Source: Volutella citrinella (lineage: Eukaryota > Ascomycota > Sordariomycetes > Hypocreales > Nectriaceae). Taken from it: a DNA stretch of 64,000 nt. The notes below the pieces were generated by a model. That model made no database searches. It was not told the DNA's origin and saw only the letters and a program-made list of their open reading frames with translations. The stretch spans positions 186,001-250,000 of the forward strand of contig JAWZSP010000002.1 of assembly GCA_034401135.1 (NCBI GenBank), given 5' to 3'. The position numbers and the translations under genes were made by a program. This document shows positions 19,944 through 29,960 of this stretch, piece by piece (the first letter of the stretch is position 1; each line of letters starts with the position of its first letter).

Positions 19944-21572
19944 ATGTCTCCTAGCATCAAATTCTTTTGCAATGGGCGCATCCTCTCCCAAATGGATACG
20001 GGGCGCGACGACCCCGTCGAGTTTGCGGATAGCATGGTTGTTCAAGAAGACAAGATCGTCGCTGTTGGGTCCAATTTGGTTCCTCCCGATGCCTCAGAGA
20101 TTCATGACCTCAATCAACGCGTCGTTCTACCGAGCTTCATTGACGGACACATGCACCTGCTGCTTCTCGGGCAGTCACTGCGAAAGGTCGATCTTTTCCA
20201 GTGCCGCAACCTCGAAGACATCCGATCGGCCGTCAAGGCGTATGCCTTAGCGAACCCCAATGCCCAAACTATCATGTGCAAAGGGTGGATGCACTTCATG
20301 ACCCCAGATGGGGTGACAGCGGCGATGCTGGATGATATTGACCCCCGGCCCATCTTTATCGACAACAGTTCGCTGCATTCGTGCTGGTGCAACTCGGCGG
20401 CACTCGACATCTTGGACCTAGCCGACGCACCCGATCCTGCTGGAGGCAAGATTTACCGAGACGACAATGGCAAGCTCACGGGCTTGCTTGACGAGGGCGC
20501 AATGATGTCCATCATCTGGCCGTTCCAAGCTCGCATGGTCCCCAAGGAGGAGCGAATATCTGCGATCCGCGCGGCTATTGAGGAATACAATGCTGCGGGA
20601 TACACGGGTCTGGTGGAAATGGCCATGGACGAGGAGGCATGGGACGCCCTGACAACTCTGATTGAGCGGGAGCCAGCCTTGCCCATCCGTGTCGCGGCCT
20701 ATTGGTTCATCAAGCCCACCACAGACCACGAGGCCAATCTTCGCCAGGTCCGACGGGCTGCAGAGCTGAGCAGCAAGTTCAACAAGAACACTAGCCCCAA
20801 GGCTCGCCTCGTCGGCATCAAACTCATCTGCGATGGCATCATTGACGCCTGCACAGCCTTCCTCTCACAGATGTACTCGCCGCCCTCCAACGCCCTGCCT
20901 CCTCCAATATGGCTTAGGGAATATCTCGAGCCTGTTGTCAAGGAGGCAGACAGCCTCGGACTGCAAGTTGCCCTCCATGCCATCGGCGATGCAGCCATCA
21001 GCATGGCCATTGACTCGCTCGAGAAGCACGGCACTCCAGGCCGGCGACACCGCATCGAACACCTGGAGCTTGCATCACAAGAGGACGCCCAGCGACTCGG
21101 CAGGCTGGGCCTGACGGCTTCGATCCAGCCCGTGCATGCCGACCCCTCCATCCTGCAAGACTGGGAGCAGCTGCTGGGAAAGGAGCGTGTCAAACGCGCC
21201 TTTGCCTACCGCGAGTTCGCAGACGCAGGCGCCCTGATGGCCATGGGAAGCGATAGCCCCACGTCGCCGTGGCTCCCCATGCACAATCTCTACGTCGCCA
21301 CGACGCGCCACTCTTCCCGCAAGCCAGGGTACGGCAAGACGGTGAATGAGCACTTTCGGTTGGGCCTGTGCGAGTCTATTGCTGCAGCCACAGAGGGAGC
21401 TGCACGGAGTGTGTTTGAGACGCGGACAGGACGCCTGGAGGCAGGAAAGATGGCTGACTTTGTCGTTGTCGATATGAGCGTGGACCCAGCCAAGTTGCTC
21501 GATGCCAAGGTCGAGGAGACTTGGTTTGAGGGCCGCAGGGTCTGGAGCAGCAAGACTGGTGAGAACAAATAG
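19944..21572 (+). CDS. YtcJ-like metal-dependent amidohydrolase, 542 aa
   Basis: Hydrolase of the amidohydrolase superfamily (Amidohydro_3, YtcJ-like), intronless and probably cytosolic because no signal peptide is present. The N-terminus forms the small beta-sandwich (FFCNGRILSQMDTG, IVAVGSN), then comes the metal-binding strand LPSFIDGHMHLLLLG with the H-x-H pair. HAIGDAAISMAIDSLEK, RHRIEHLELAS and MGSDSPTSPW carry the later metal and catalytic His and Asp residues. The C-terminus AGKMADFVVVDMSVDP closes the sandwich. Length (about 540) fits the family. Members cleave amide, formamide or ester bonds of varied small molecules, and the substrate here is unknown. The divergent amino-acid permease suggests processing of a nitrogen compound. 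Confidence 0.92.
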   Translation: MSPSIKFFCNGRILSQMDTGRDDPVEFADSMVVQEDKIVAVGSNLVPPDASEIHDLNQRVVLPSFIDGHMHLLLLGQSLRKVDLFQCRNLEDIRSAVKAYALANPNAQTIMCKGWMHFMTPDGVTAAMLDDIDPRPIFIDNSSLHSCWCNSAALDILDLADAPDPAGGKIYRDDNGKLTGLLDEGAMMSIIWPFQARMVPKEERISAIRAAIEEYNAAGYTGLVEMAMDEEAWDALTTLIEREPALPIRVAAYWFIKPTTDHEANLRQVRRAAELSSKFNKNTSPKARLVGIKLICDGIIDACTAFLSQMYSPPSNALPPPIWLREYLEPVVKEADSLGLQVALHAIGDAAISMAIDSLEKHGTPGRRHRIEHLELASQEDAQRLGRLGLTASIQPVHADPSILQDWEQLLGKERVKRAFAYREFADAGALMAMGSDSPTSPWLPMHNLYVATTRHSSRKPGYGKTVNEHFRLGLCESIAAATEGAARSVFETRTGRLEAGKMADFVVVDMSVDPAKLLDAKVEETWFEGRRVWSSKTGENK

Positions 21573-21866
21573 ACGTTCAACTCAAGTAGACGACATAAAA
21601 TAGACAGTTGGTCCAAGTCGATGAATGCCGAGCAAGCTTACTGGTTTCCATTGGCGTGGTCAAGTGCTGGTTTACTTGGGGGGCGAGAACCAGTTGAGAG
21701 TAACCCAAGTTGCCCAACCAAGGTGCCAAAGGATTCATTTGGATTTAATTGGACTTAATACTTGATCACTCGTTACCATGGAAACTGCAACAACTACCCA
21801 GCACCATCATGGACTAACAAGGCCCTGTGTGCGTTGCCCCGGGGGGGTGGCCTATCTACCACCGAC
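21573..21866. other. Short intergenic region, convergent 3' ends
   Basis: Nothing recognisable apart from an 8-base G run near 21840. Confidence 0.4.
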
Positions 21867-22427
21867 TCACTTCTCAAGCTTCATGCACTGCCAACCCTCC
21901 AGGGCCGTGGCCCCCATATTCTCATAAAAAGATATGCTAGGTTTATTCCAGCCCAGGACTCTCCATTCCATCGCAGCGCGCCAGCTACCGCGCGCAGGCT
22001 TTCGCCAATGGCGTCCATTAGTCGCCTGCCGTGGCCTCCTCGTCGCTCCTCGGGCAAGACGAACAGGTCCTCGAGGTAGATGCCAGGTGCCGCGTGCCAG
22101 GTGACGTAGCTATAAAAGTAGATGGCCATTCCCACGGGGACATTTGCGTCATTAAAGGCAAGAAGGCAGCGAGCCGGACGCAATGGGGAAATGGGCTGAG
22201 AACTGGCAGTTCCATCTGTGTCAGAGGCGTCGAACGCGATCGTGTTGCAGAGCTTCTCCTCGGTGACGGTGATCTTGGCGAGATCGTTCTGATACTCAGC
22301 AAGGGCTTGAATGAACCTGAAGATGATAGGGACGTCTATCTTTTGAGAAGCGACCTCCCATTAGCTTCGCGCGCCTGGGCAGTAGAGACGGTGATCCACG
22401 AACCTTCGCGACGCGCGTGTCGAGCAT
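21867..22427 (-). pseudogene. GNAT acetyltransferase with a frameshift
   Basis: Remnant or mis-sequenced GCN5-related N-acetyltransferase of the diamine/thialysine type. A plausible start at 22427 gives MLDTRVAK, then a 49-bp intron (22403-22355), then VASQKIDVPIIFRFIQALAE, the usual start of this family. The frame continues through LEDLFVLPEERRGGHGRRLM, the acetyl-CoA loop. Near 21970-21990 the expected C-terminal text appears in a different frame: EWRVLGWNKPSISFYENMGA, ending at the stop at 21867. No GT-AG intron can bridge the two frames without destroying conserved residues, so one base appears to be missing. Read in the original frame the protein would end with an unrelated tail. It is divergent from the aminotransferase at 23059. 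Confidence 0.72.
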
Positions 22428-22965
22428 GGGCCTTGCCGATAGCCATGATGGCAGTAGTACGGTTGCAATTATCGTGTGCGTATTCTAGTAGACAATGGAA
22501 CGGCCAACTCGTGATATATAATCGCGATGAGAGTAAGGGGTAACCGAGTTCGCGTTGTGCTGCGTAGAAGAGTTTGTCCGTTGATTCTCTTGACCACATT
22601 TTCTTGCAATCACTGCGTGATTCCATGGCACCTAGGAATCACTTGGCCAATAGTGAGGCACTCCCACCCACCAGTTCGAACTGAGTGCAGCGAGATGGTC
22701 CCATTTGAGACTCTCGGAGGAGAAGGACGGGAAGGAAGGGCGAAGCGCCTTGCACGGGGAAAGAAGGGCGAAGCGACACTGTAAGGCCGCCACCGAATGG
22801 GGTGGTAGCGTTTGGTCCACTGTGGAGATGCCATTGTATTGTAGTCGCTGATTCGGCTTGATGCGATGAGTGACACCTCAGCCCCGCAATCCGGCTTGAT
22901 AACATGGGAAGAGAGATCAGTCCAACTCAACTGCCGAAGACGGAACGTCGCGCTCTCTGCACAGG

Positions 22966-22975
22966 TATATAAAAG
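22966..22975 (+). promoter_or_regulatory. TATA box of the aminotransferase
   Basis: TATATAAAAG lies 84 bp before the start codon used for the aminotransferase. A pyrimidine-rich leader follows it. Confidence 0.6.
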
Positions 22976-23058
22976 AGGTCTACTCCGTGTGTTGGGATTG
23001 CTTCACTTCTCCTCTACTGCCAGCCCCAACTCCCCACATCCTCCCGACCACAGCCAAG

Positions 23059-24171
23059 ATGAAGTACGCGCGCATGCCAATTGAGATCGAGTCCCCCGAG
23101 GAGTACGGGTACGACAAGATCAAGTACAATCTCTCCGAGAGTTCCATTGCGGATCAGACTCTCGAATCCCTCAATCTCAAGATCCCCAACCTGACCCTCC
23201 TTTACAATGAGCATCGTGGAGAGACAGAACTGAGGAGACTCGTTGCTGAGGATGCCGGCGTGGCCACTGATGATGTCCTCATCACCTCAGGTGCTGCCGG
23301 TGCCTTGTTCATCATCACCACCTCGCAGCTGGGCAGCACCCAAGGCTTGGATCCGAGCCATCTCGTCGTTGTTCGTCCCAACTACGCCACCAACATCGAA
23401 ACCCCCAGGGCTATTGGTTGCGAGATGACTTACATTGACGTCACTTTCGAGTCCGGTTTCCAGCCAGATCTTGACAAGATCGAGGCTTCCATCAAGCCCA
23501 ACACTCGACTCGTCTCAGTCACCTGCCCCCACAATCCCACCGGCTCGACCATGTCCCGGGCCGCGCTCGATAGACTCGTCAGCATCACGAAGCAGAAGGG
23601 AGTCCTCTTGCTTGTAGACGAGACGTACCGCGATATCGCCTACCAAGAGAAGCTCCCTGTGGCTGCTTCCCTGGCCGATCATGTGCTCAGCGTTTGCTCA
23701 CTGTCCAAATCTTTCGGCATTCCCGGTGTCCGCATTGGCTGGGTCATCACCACCAACAAGGCTCTCCAGGAGACTTTCCTGGCTGCCAAGGAGCAGATCA
23801 GCATCAGCGGAAGCGTCATCAACGAGTGGATTGCCACCCAGGTTCTCTCGCGGCGGAATCAACTCCTGGACGAGACGACTGCCGAGATGAGAATCCGGCT
23901 TCAGATGGTCAAGTCGTGGATCGAGAAGGAGGAGCTGCTGGAGTGGGTTGAGCCTACTGGTGGCGTCGTCTGCTTCCCTCGCATCAAGAAGGAGCCGGCG
24001 GGCGGATATGCGGCATTCTACGACAGGCTGCTGAAAAAGCATGCCACCTATGTCGGTCCCGGACACTGGTTCGAGCTCTCTGACTGCTTTTTCCGGCTCG
24101 GATATGGCTGGCCAACGCGTGAAGAGCTCCAGGGCGGTCTCAAGGCCATCTCGCTCGCGCTCCGGGATTAA
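23059..24171 (+). CDS. PLP-dependent class I/II aminotransferase, 370 aa
   Basis: Fold-type I aminotransferase using pyridoxal phosphate, intronless and cytosolic. The ATG at 23059 (AAG-ATG-AAG) is preferred because the longer frame starts with GTG inside the leader just after the TATA box. Recognisable elements: YNLSESSIADQTLESL near the N-terminus, LLYNEHRGETELRRLVA, the phosphate-binding TSGAAGALFI, the Asn of CPHNPTGSTMS, the Asp of LLLVDETYRD, and the Schiff-base Lys in SVCSLSKSFGIPGVRIGW. The C-terminal FFRLGYGWPTREEL has the substrate-carboxylate Arg. Length is slightly below the family norm of about 390-420. Amino donor and acceptor are unknown. Confidence 0.92.
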   Translation: MKYARMPIEIESPEEYGYDKIKYNLSESSIADQTLESLNLKIPNLTLLYNEHRGETELRRLVAEDAGVATDDVLITSGAAGALFIITTSQLGSTQGLDPSHLVVVRPNYATNIETPRAIGCEMTYIDVTFESGFQPDLDKIEASIKPNTRLVSVTCPHNPTGSTMSRAALDRLVSITKQKGVLLLVDETYRDIAYQEKLPVAASLADHVLSVCSLSKSFGIPGVRIGWVITTNKALQETFLAAKEQISISGSVINEWIATQVLSRRNQLLDETTAEMRIRLQMVKSWIEKEELLEWVEPTGGVVCFPRIKKEPAGGYAAFYDRLLKKHATYVGPGHWFELSDCFFRLGYGWPTREELQGGLKAISLALRD

Positions 24172-24340
24172 ATATAATGCAGTAGCAAAGGGCATTTCAG
24201 GCTACCAACAATTCAGAAGACGGGCAGATTGGAAATAACCACAAGTTTATATCTATCGAATCATATTTGTCTAGCCCGCTCTCATAACCCTTTATATCTA
24301 AATCTCTAAATCGAAACTCACAGCGTACAGCCACATTATT

Positions 24341-25843
24341 TTAGTTAATATACTTGGGGATGGTCTTGAGGATGCCGTCCCGGGCGATGCCCTCCATGGC
24401 CTCGGTGACCTCCTTGACGAAGCGCTCGTCGTTTCGCAAGTCGTCACCGAACAGGTTGGCGATGCTGAGCAGCTCGGCGGGGTTGCTGCCGCCGGCCTTG
24501 GCCCTGGTCTGCAGCTCCTCGCGCATGGGGTCGTCGACCTCAAAGGCGTTTCCGTTGTCGTCGACACCATTGACGTAGTGGAACCAGGCAGCGACGACGA
24601 AGCAGAGGCGGCGGAAGGGGGCGGTGACCCAGATGGCCTCAGCGATGGAGGGCATGATGAACTTGGGGATCTTTCCCGAGGCGCCGAGGCAGATACGGGG
24701 CAGCTGGTCCATGATTGTGGGGTTGGAGAAGCGCTCGATGAGGGTGTTGCAGTAGTCGTCGATGCTGACGCCGGGGATGTCGGGCAGCAGGGGCTTGACC
24801 TCTTCCTGCATCATCTGCCAGACAAACTTGCGCACCAGCTCGTTCTCCATGACCTCGTGGACGTACTTGAAGCCGGCGAGCTGGCCGGGGTATCCCAGGG
24901 CCGAGTGGCTGCCGTTGAGCAGACGCAGCTTGTGCTTCTCAAACTGCTCGACGTCGTGGACGTCCTTGACGACCTGGACGCCGACCTTCTCAAAGGGCGG
25001 GCGGCCGTCGGAGAAATGGTCCTCAATGACCCACTGCATAAAGGGCTCGGTGACGACGGGCCAGGCGTCTTCGACGGCGAAGGAGTCGGCGAGGGCAGCC
25101 TTGTCGGCGGGCAGCGTCTGCGGGGTGATGCGGTCGACCATGGCGTTGGGGAACGAGCCGTTGTCGACGATCCACTGGGCGAGCTCCGGGTCGCGACGGC
25201 GCGCAAAGGCCTCGAGCATGCTACGTGTGATGGAGCCGTTCTTCTGCATGTTGTCGCACGACATGACGGTGAAGGGCTTGAGGCCCTGGTCGCGACGGCG
25301 CTTCATGGCGGCGTAGAGGAAGCCGAAGGTGGTCTTGGGGACGGCCTCGTTGGCCGGGTCCAGGTCGGCCTGGATGTCGGGGTGCTCGGCCTGCAGCTCG
25401 TGCGTGTTCTCGTTGTAGTAGTAGCCGCTCTCGGTGATGGTCAGCGACACAATGTGCGTGTCCGGGTGCGCCATCTTGGCGATGACGGCCTCGCGGTCGT
25501 CCGGGGCGAACAGGTACGAGTTGATGCTGCCGACGACGTGGGCCTCGCTGCCCTTGGCCGACCGCTCGATGACGGTGTACAGGTGGTCCTGCGAGTTCAG
25601 AGCGTCGCGCATGCCCGCGTCCCAGGGCTGCAGGCCGACGCCGCAGATGGCCCAGTCTGTGATGCCGTGCTTCTGCATCAGCTGGTCGACGTAGACTGCC
25701 AGGTGGGCGCGGTGGAAGCCGCCGACGCCGACGTGGACGATGCCCTCCTTGACGCCGGCGCCGCGGGGGTATGTGGGCACCGAGACCGATCCGCCAGCGG
25801 CGATCTGGGCCAGGTTGGCGCTGTTGAGCTTGAGGGGAGCCAT
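24341..25843 (-). CDS. Mannitol 2-dehydrogenase, 500 aa
   Basis: NAD-dependent interconversion of D-mannitol and D-fructose in the cytosol, polyol-specific long-chain dehydrogenase family. The N-terminal nucleotide-binding part has GIVHVGVGGFHRAHLAVYVD. The middle carries TVMSCDNMQKNG and the catalytic region KLRLLNGSHSALGYPG with the catalytic Lys. The C-terminal part ends GILKTIPKYIN. Length and layout match fungal mannitol 2-dehydrogenases closely. Codon use is strongly biased to C and G in third positions, which leaves a long stop-free antisense frame and suggests high expression. A pyrimidine-rich tract lies directly before the start. Confidence 0.96.
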   Translation of the reverse strand: MAPLKLNSANLAQIAAGGSVSVPTYPRGAGVKEGIVHVGVGGFHRAHLAVYVDQLMQKHGITDWAICGVGLQPWDAGMRDALNSQDHLYTVIERSAKGSEAHVVGSINSYLFAPDDREAVIAKMAHPDTHIVSLTITESGYYYNENTHELQAEHPDIQADLDPANEAVPKTTFGFLYAAMKRRRDQGLKPFTVMSCDNMQKNGSITRSMLEAFARRRDPELAQWIVDNGSFPNAMVDRITPQTLPADKAALADSFAVEDAWPVVTEPFMQWVIEDHFSDGRPPFEKVGVQVVKDVHDVEQFEKHKLRLLNGSHSALGYPGQLAGFKYVHEVMENELVRKFVWQMMQEEVKPLLPDIPGVSIDDYCNTLIERFSNPTIMDQLPRICLGASGKIPKFIMPSIAEAIWVTAPFRRLCFVVAAWFHYVNGVDDNGNAFEVDDPMREELQTRAKAGGSNPAELLSIANLFGDDLRNDERFVKEVTEAMEGIARDGILKTIPKYIN

Positions 25844-25860
25844 TGTGATGAGGGATGGAG

Positions 25861-25910
25861 TGATGGGAGGAGGAGGAGGAGGCTGAGGAGGAGGAGAAGA
25901 GGTGAGGAGA
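25861..25910 (-). promoter_or_regulatory. CT-rich promoter tract of mannitol 2-dehydrogenase
   Basis: The plus strand is nearly all purine (repeated GGA and GAG), so the coding strand is a pyrimidine tract about 20-70 bp before the ATG. Such tracts are common before highly expressed genes of filamentous fungi. Confidence 0.5.
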
Positions 25911-26644
25911 GTACAGATAGCTATAGCAGTCGAGCAAACAGGGATAGGTTACCGCTACTTCGGTCACCGCTTATGACGGGAAAAGGTCTTCAGCGGGAAT
26001 GCCAATACAGTACATGACGGGATGCAGCCCCGATAAAAATAGCGCAGAGATAGCCCTGTGTTTGCCTCTCGGTAATACCGGTTGTGTACTAGCCGGCCCA
26101 TACAAAGCACCACTAGAGCAAGCCATGGCCCATAAGAAACACGGCTAGAGGCCAGGCAGCCATGAATCCTTGGCCCACCCCCTCGTCATGGAATCATGAA
26201 TCCGAGTTCCGGTGCAGGGTAAGGAAGAAAAAAAAAACAATCTCTGACGTGGGGGTGCGTAATCGTGGGTGAGACAAGAGACATCATTGCTGGAGGCGAG
26301 ACCCCCCCCCATCCCGTGGCGATATGACCAGTCATGGCATGTACATGAATCAATTGCCCACGCCCACCAGCCAATTGACATTTGATTGACCCTGGATCGA
26401 CTCAGCAGACCACCTCTCCATGCTTTTTAGATGCAATTACCCCCATCCCAGGCCCTGTAGCCGTCCCGTGCCCCCGTTTCCTCCTTGCCCTCCTCCTCAT
26501 CATACCCCGCCATCAGCGGGGTATCCCTGACCATGACTCGCTTGACTCGCGACAAAGAACACGCTGGCCGGTCACCTGTGCCTTGACCGGGGTGCCGTCA
26601 GCCCATACACCTACGGTGAGCGACCGAATGTGCACGTCACCTGC
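25911..26644. other. Intergenic, no gene recognised
   Basis: Contains an A-run near 26230 and a C-run near 26305. No domain-bearing frame is visible. It lies between the mannitol dehydrogenase promoter and the 3' end of the GNAT gene. Confidence 0.45.
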
Positions 26645-27304
26645 CTACCGCCGCGCCAGGTCCAGCGCCATAATGATGCCACCGCGGGTCGTGTACGCCG
26701 CGCCCAATTCACCGTCCGGGAGCTGATCCCCCTCGCCGTTGGCCCTCAGCGCTTCCTCCAGCGTGCACAGCCCCGTCTGCTCGAACCCCAGCGACCTGTA
26801 CATGCCGAGCAACACGAGATTGTCTGGCTTGATCATGATGCGCAGCTTGACCTTGGCGGGCGCCGTCTGACGGGGGCGGCCTTCCGTGAGAAAGTCAAAC
26901 GCCGTCCTGCAGAGTCGCTTGCCCACGCCCTTGCCCCGGTGGCTGGGCAGGGTGTAGAGGCTCAGCATCTGCCACTTTTCTTCTTCGTCGTCGGGCGCCG
27001 CGGGGGGTTGGCCAGACGAGTCCGGGAGCTGAAACTCGTCCGACGGGATGGGCCCGCGCAGTGTCACCTGTGCGACCCATTCGCCTTCGCCTTCGGGTGC
27101 GGCGACGCAGACGAATGTCTCTTTTCCGGCGGCTCGGATGCGGGAGACCCACACGCTGTCTGGGAACTGAGACTCAATCTCGTGTGTTGATGAGAAGGAG
27201 TTGGGGGACTGTGTGAGGGCGTTGAGCCGCAGTGTCTTGTATTTGGCCGCCAGCGATGGCAGGTCGGGTGAGGACTGGTCGATCCTGAGAAATTGGTACG
27301 CCAT
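26645..27304 (-). CDS. GNAT-family N-acetyltransferase, 219 aa
   Basis: Acetyl-CoA-dependent acetyltransferase with a single open frame. The ATG at 27304 (ACCA-ATG-G) is used because upstream codons lead only to a TTG. Central strands WVAQVTLRGP precede an acidic insertion, then the acetyl-CoA loop LYTLPSHRGKGVGKRLC with its R-G-x-G-x-G core. The helix and strand LRIMIKPDNLVLLGMYRSLG carry the family's conserved Asn and Tyr, and the C-terminus (GGIIMALDL) forms the last strand. Acceptor substrate is unknown. Unlike the GNAT at 21867 it is intact and only distantly similar. Confidence 0.88.
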   Translation of the reverse strand: MAYQFLRIDQSSPDLPSLAAKYKTLRLNALTQSPNSFSSTHEIESQFPDSVWVSRIRAAGKETFVCVAAPEGEGEWVAQVTLRGPIPSDEFQLPDSSGQPPAAPDDEEEKWQMLSLYTLPSHRGKGVGKRLCRTAFDFLTEGRPRQTAPAKVKLRIMIKPDNLVLLGMYRSLGFEQTGLCTLEEALRANGEGDQLPDGELGAAYTTRGGIIMALDLARR

Positions 27305-27503
27305 TGGTGGTTCAATTGGCACGGCTGATTTGCACTTTGTGAGCGGGATGAGTGTCAAGCGGGAGGAATATTGCGCGGATGTGAAGGTTTATATTGCGCA
27401 TCGTGGGCCGACAATCTCACTGTCCGATACCAGAAGTCCCACCAAGTTCGGCCGAATTTCGGGGCAGGCCTTGCCGTCATGACACGATGGCCGATAGATA
27501 TGA

Positions 27504-29728
27504 TTACACTCCCGTGACGACCTCCTCCTGAAAGTGTAGGCCTCCGATGAGGTTGTCAAAGAAGGCCGCGTCAACGCCCTGGAATGCCCCCTCTTCGCTG
27601 AAGCCGAAGCCATCCTGGAGCGACTCCAGAGGTTGCCAACTCCCAACTCCGCCAGGATCCTCATTCTGAATCTGCGGCCCCTGAGCGCTGATATGGCCGG
27701 ATGCAATCTGCGATCCTCTGAGCAATGGCTCCTTAGACACTTTTCCCTCATGTGCAATCTTGATAACGCCAAAATGGGCAATTGAGATGATCAAGATGGA
27801 AGAATCTCCATCAAGGTATGCATTGGGAGACTGTTGCTCGACTACGTCTGCATCACAACCCTGGTCTGTAACTTGTTCATACTCGGCCTTGTCAAGACTT
27901 CTCGTGCTGTATTTTCCACCTTCGGCTGCCTTCTCTTCAACGGCCAACAACTGCTGCAGCAGCGTCGATGACTTTTGAGGAAGGGAATCTGTGTTATGCC
28001 CGGCGAGCTGCTGCAGAGTGTCTACCACCTGCGAGACCATGGCACGGTCACTCGGCCTTTGGTGGGCAATGAAGCTGTCTCCAGCGTGCTGGTTGGCGTT
28101 GATATGGGCCAGGATCAGGGCCATAGCCGCGGTGAAGGCAAATACATCCAGTGGTCTGCAGCAGAGAGCTATCCGGTTAAAGGACCGCAATGCGATGAAT
28201 CGGCTCAGCACTTCACGGCTGGATGTGACACAAGTAACCCTATTGTAGACGTATTTGGGGTCAATAGCCGCGCGAAGCATAAAGGGCAAATGGAGGTGAT
28301 TCAGGAGGCTGTAGTGAATGATTTGGTTTTGGAGTCTGATCATTTCCCCAAAGACCTCCTCTCGATCCTGGCTGCTGGCCAGAGCGGCCATGTTGGGGGG
28401 AAGCCACCATTGTGCGGGAAGGGCTTGTGTCATCTCCCGCATCTCAATATCGATTTCTCTTGTTTTGGCCAGATTGTGAGACCAGGTCAACCCTCGTTGA
28501 TTTCGCTCGAGGATCCGCGATGCCACGACACTGTGCATCCGCTCGAGTTTTCCCATGGGCATATCATCGGTCGCCACCGCTCCACTGGTAAAGTCACGGT
28601 CCATGGAGCCTTGTGCCAGGCCGAGCATGAGGCAGAGATATCTATCAATACTGACGAGGCGGTACCAGAGGAAGCGCGGCTCTGTTGCCGTTGGAGGATC
28701 AATCGCCCTCGCCGACGGATTGTTGCCGCCTATGCCCATCAGCTCGGCAAATGCCATTGCCCGGCGGAATGACAGCCATGCACGGCGCAGGTTTCCGTTG
28801 TTTGCGTGAAGCAAGCCCTCGAGCATTAGACATTCAATACCCTCGATGAAATTTGTGAATCGGTCATTGCTGAGAACGTTTGACACAACATCTGCTAGTC
28901 TGCTTACTGCGTCATGCAGATCTGCCGGCTGGGAGAACTGTGTTTGGTTGTCTGGATGCGTGGCTTGAAGCGAAGCGGCTATGAGAAGAATATGCCTTGC
29001 TAACAGAACGGGGTGAGTAGTTGAAGGCGGCAAGATGGCCACCTTCTCTAGCAGTCCATGACCACGACCGAGCACTGAATGAGGATTGGTTAGGAATTGG
29101 TGGAAGAAGATGGCTACACCACCACTGCATTCTACTGCTGATCGCAAATCGGTGACTGATAGTGCTGCGTACAATGTCACAGATGCTTGTTCAATGCTGT
29201 CCGAGTTGAGAGTACTGGACGGGAGAATGGGATAGGCTGGATATCGCACTCCCACTGCCGTTCTGCTCTGGCTCTGGTTCACAGGCTACAGGATAGATTA
29301 CGGTTAGTCAATATGGCTCCCACTTGTGGAACAGACACGAACGAACGAACCACTGAAAAATTCTGGATTGGCGCAGGCTCTGGATCGGGAGCCGCAGTGT
29401 TCTGGTGCATTGTTCTGTCCAGCAGCGTCGCCACGTCCCCGGCAAGCCGCTGAAGCAGCTCCTCGACCCTGTCTATCCGCTCCATCACCAGCGCCTGCCG
29501 GTCCGCGTTCTGCAGCTCCTCGTCCAGCGGCACGGCATCCTGGCTGAAGCACTTGGCGCCACGGCGCTGGCACTCGACGCACACCGCCTCGGTGCCTGGG
29601 GCTGGGATGCATCGGACCTTGCGCCGCTTGCACTCCCAGCAGCTCCGCGTGCCCTTGCGCATCTTTCTCCGCGGCGGCGATTCCGCCTCTTCCGGCGCGG
29701 ACCGCCGCCGGGCGCTGCTGGGATCCAT
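27504..29728 (-). CDS. Zn2Cys6 transcription factor, about 718 aa
   Basis: Exons 29728-29354 and 29285-27504. The intron contains a TGACTAAC branch site; the donor could also lie three bases later at 29350, adding one Val. A basic N-terminus (RRKMRKGTRS) precedes the cluster CWECKRRKVRCIPAPG, VCVECQRRGAKC. A likely coiled-coil dimerisation segment follows (ALVMERIDRVEELLQRLAGD). The second exon is a Fungal_trans domain with RRAWLSFRRAMAFAELMG and WYRLVSIDRYLCLMLGLAQG. Spacing between the third and fourth cluster cysteines is longer than usual but acceptable for the family. Targets are unknown. Confidence 0.9.
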
Positions 29729-29960
29729 GAGACGCAGTCGGGCAATCGGCCGAGTTCGGGGGGTGGCATAGGTGATTCTTGGGAGATGCAGTGTTGAAAA
29801 CTCCGCCGAGTCGGTGGACTGACGGACCACTTTACTCAATCGGGCAATGCTTACGCCCACCGATTTACAACCACAGCCAAAGATAAGTGAGATGTGCAAG
29901 GTATCGCTTGTAGTCTAACTGGTGTGTGCCATATTTTACGAGTGATGCAGAATGCAAAGT

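Noticed and set aside
24578..26017. 479-codon open frame on the plus strand opposite mannitol 2-dehydrogenase
   Set aside because: It is antisense to a clear enzyme with strong G/C third-position bias, which removes stops on the other strand. The peptide is low-complexity Val/Asp/Gly/Leu-rich and has no domain.
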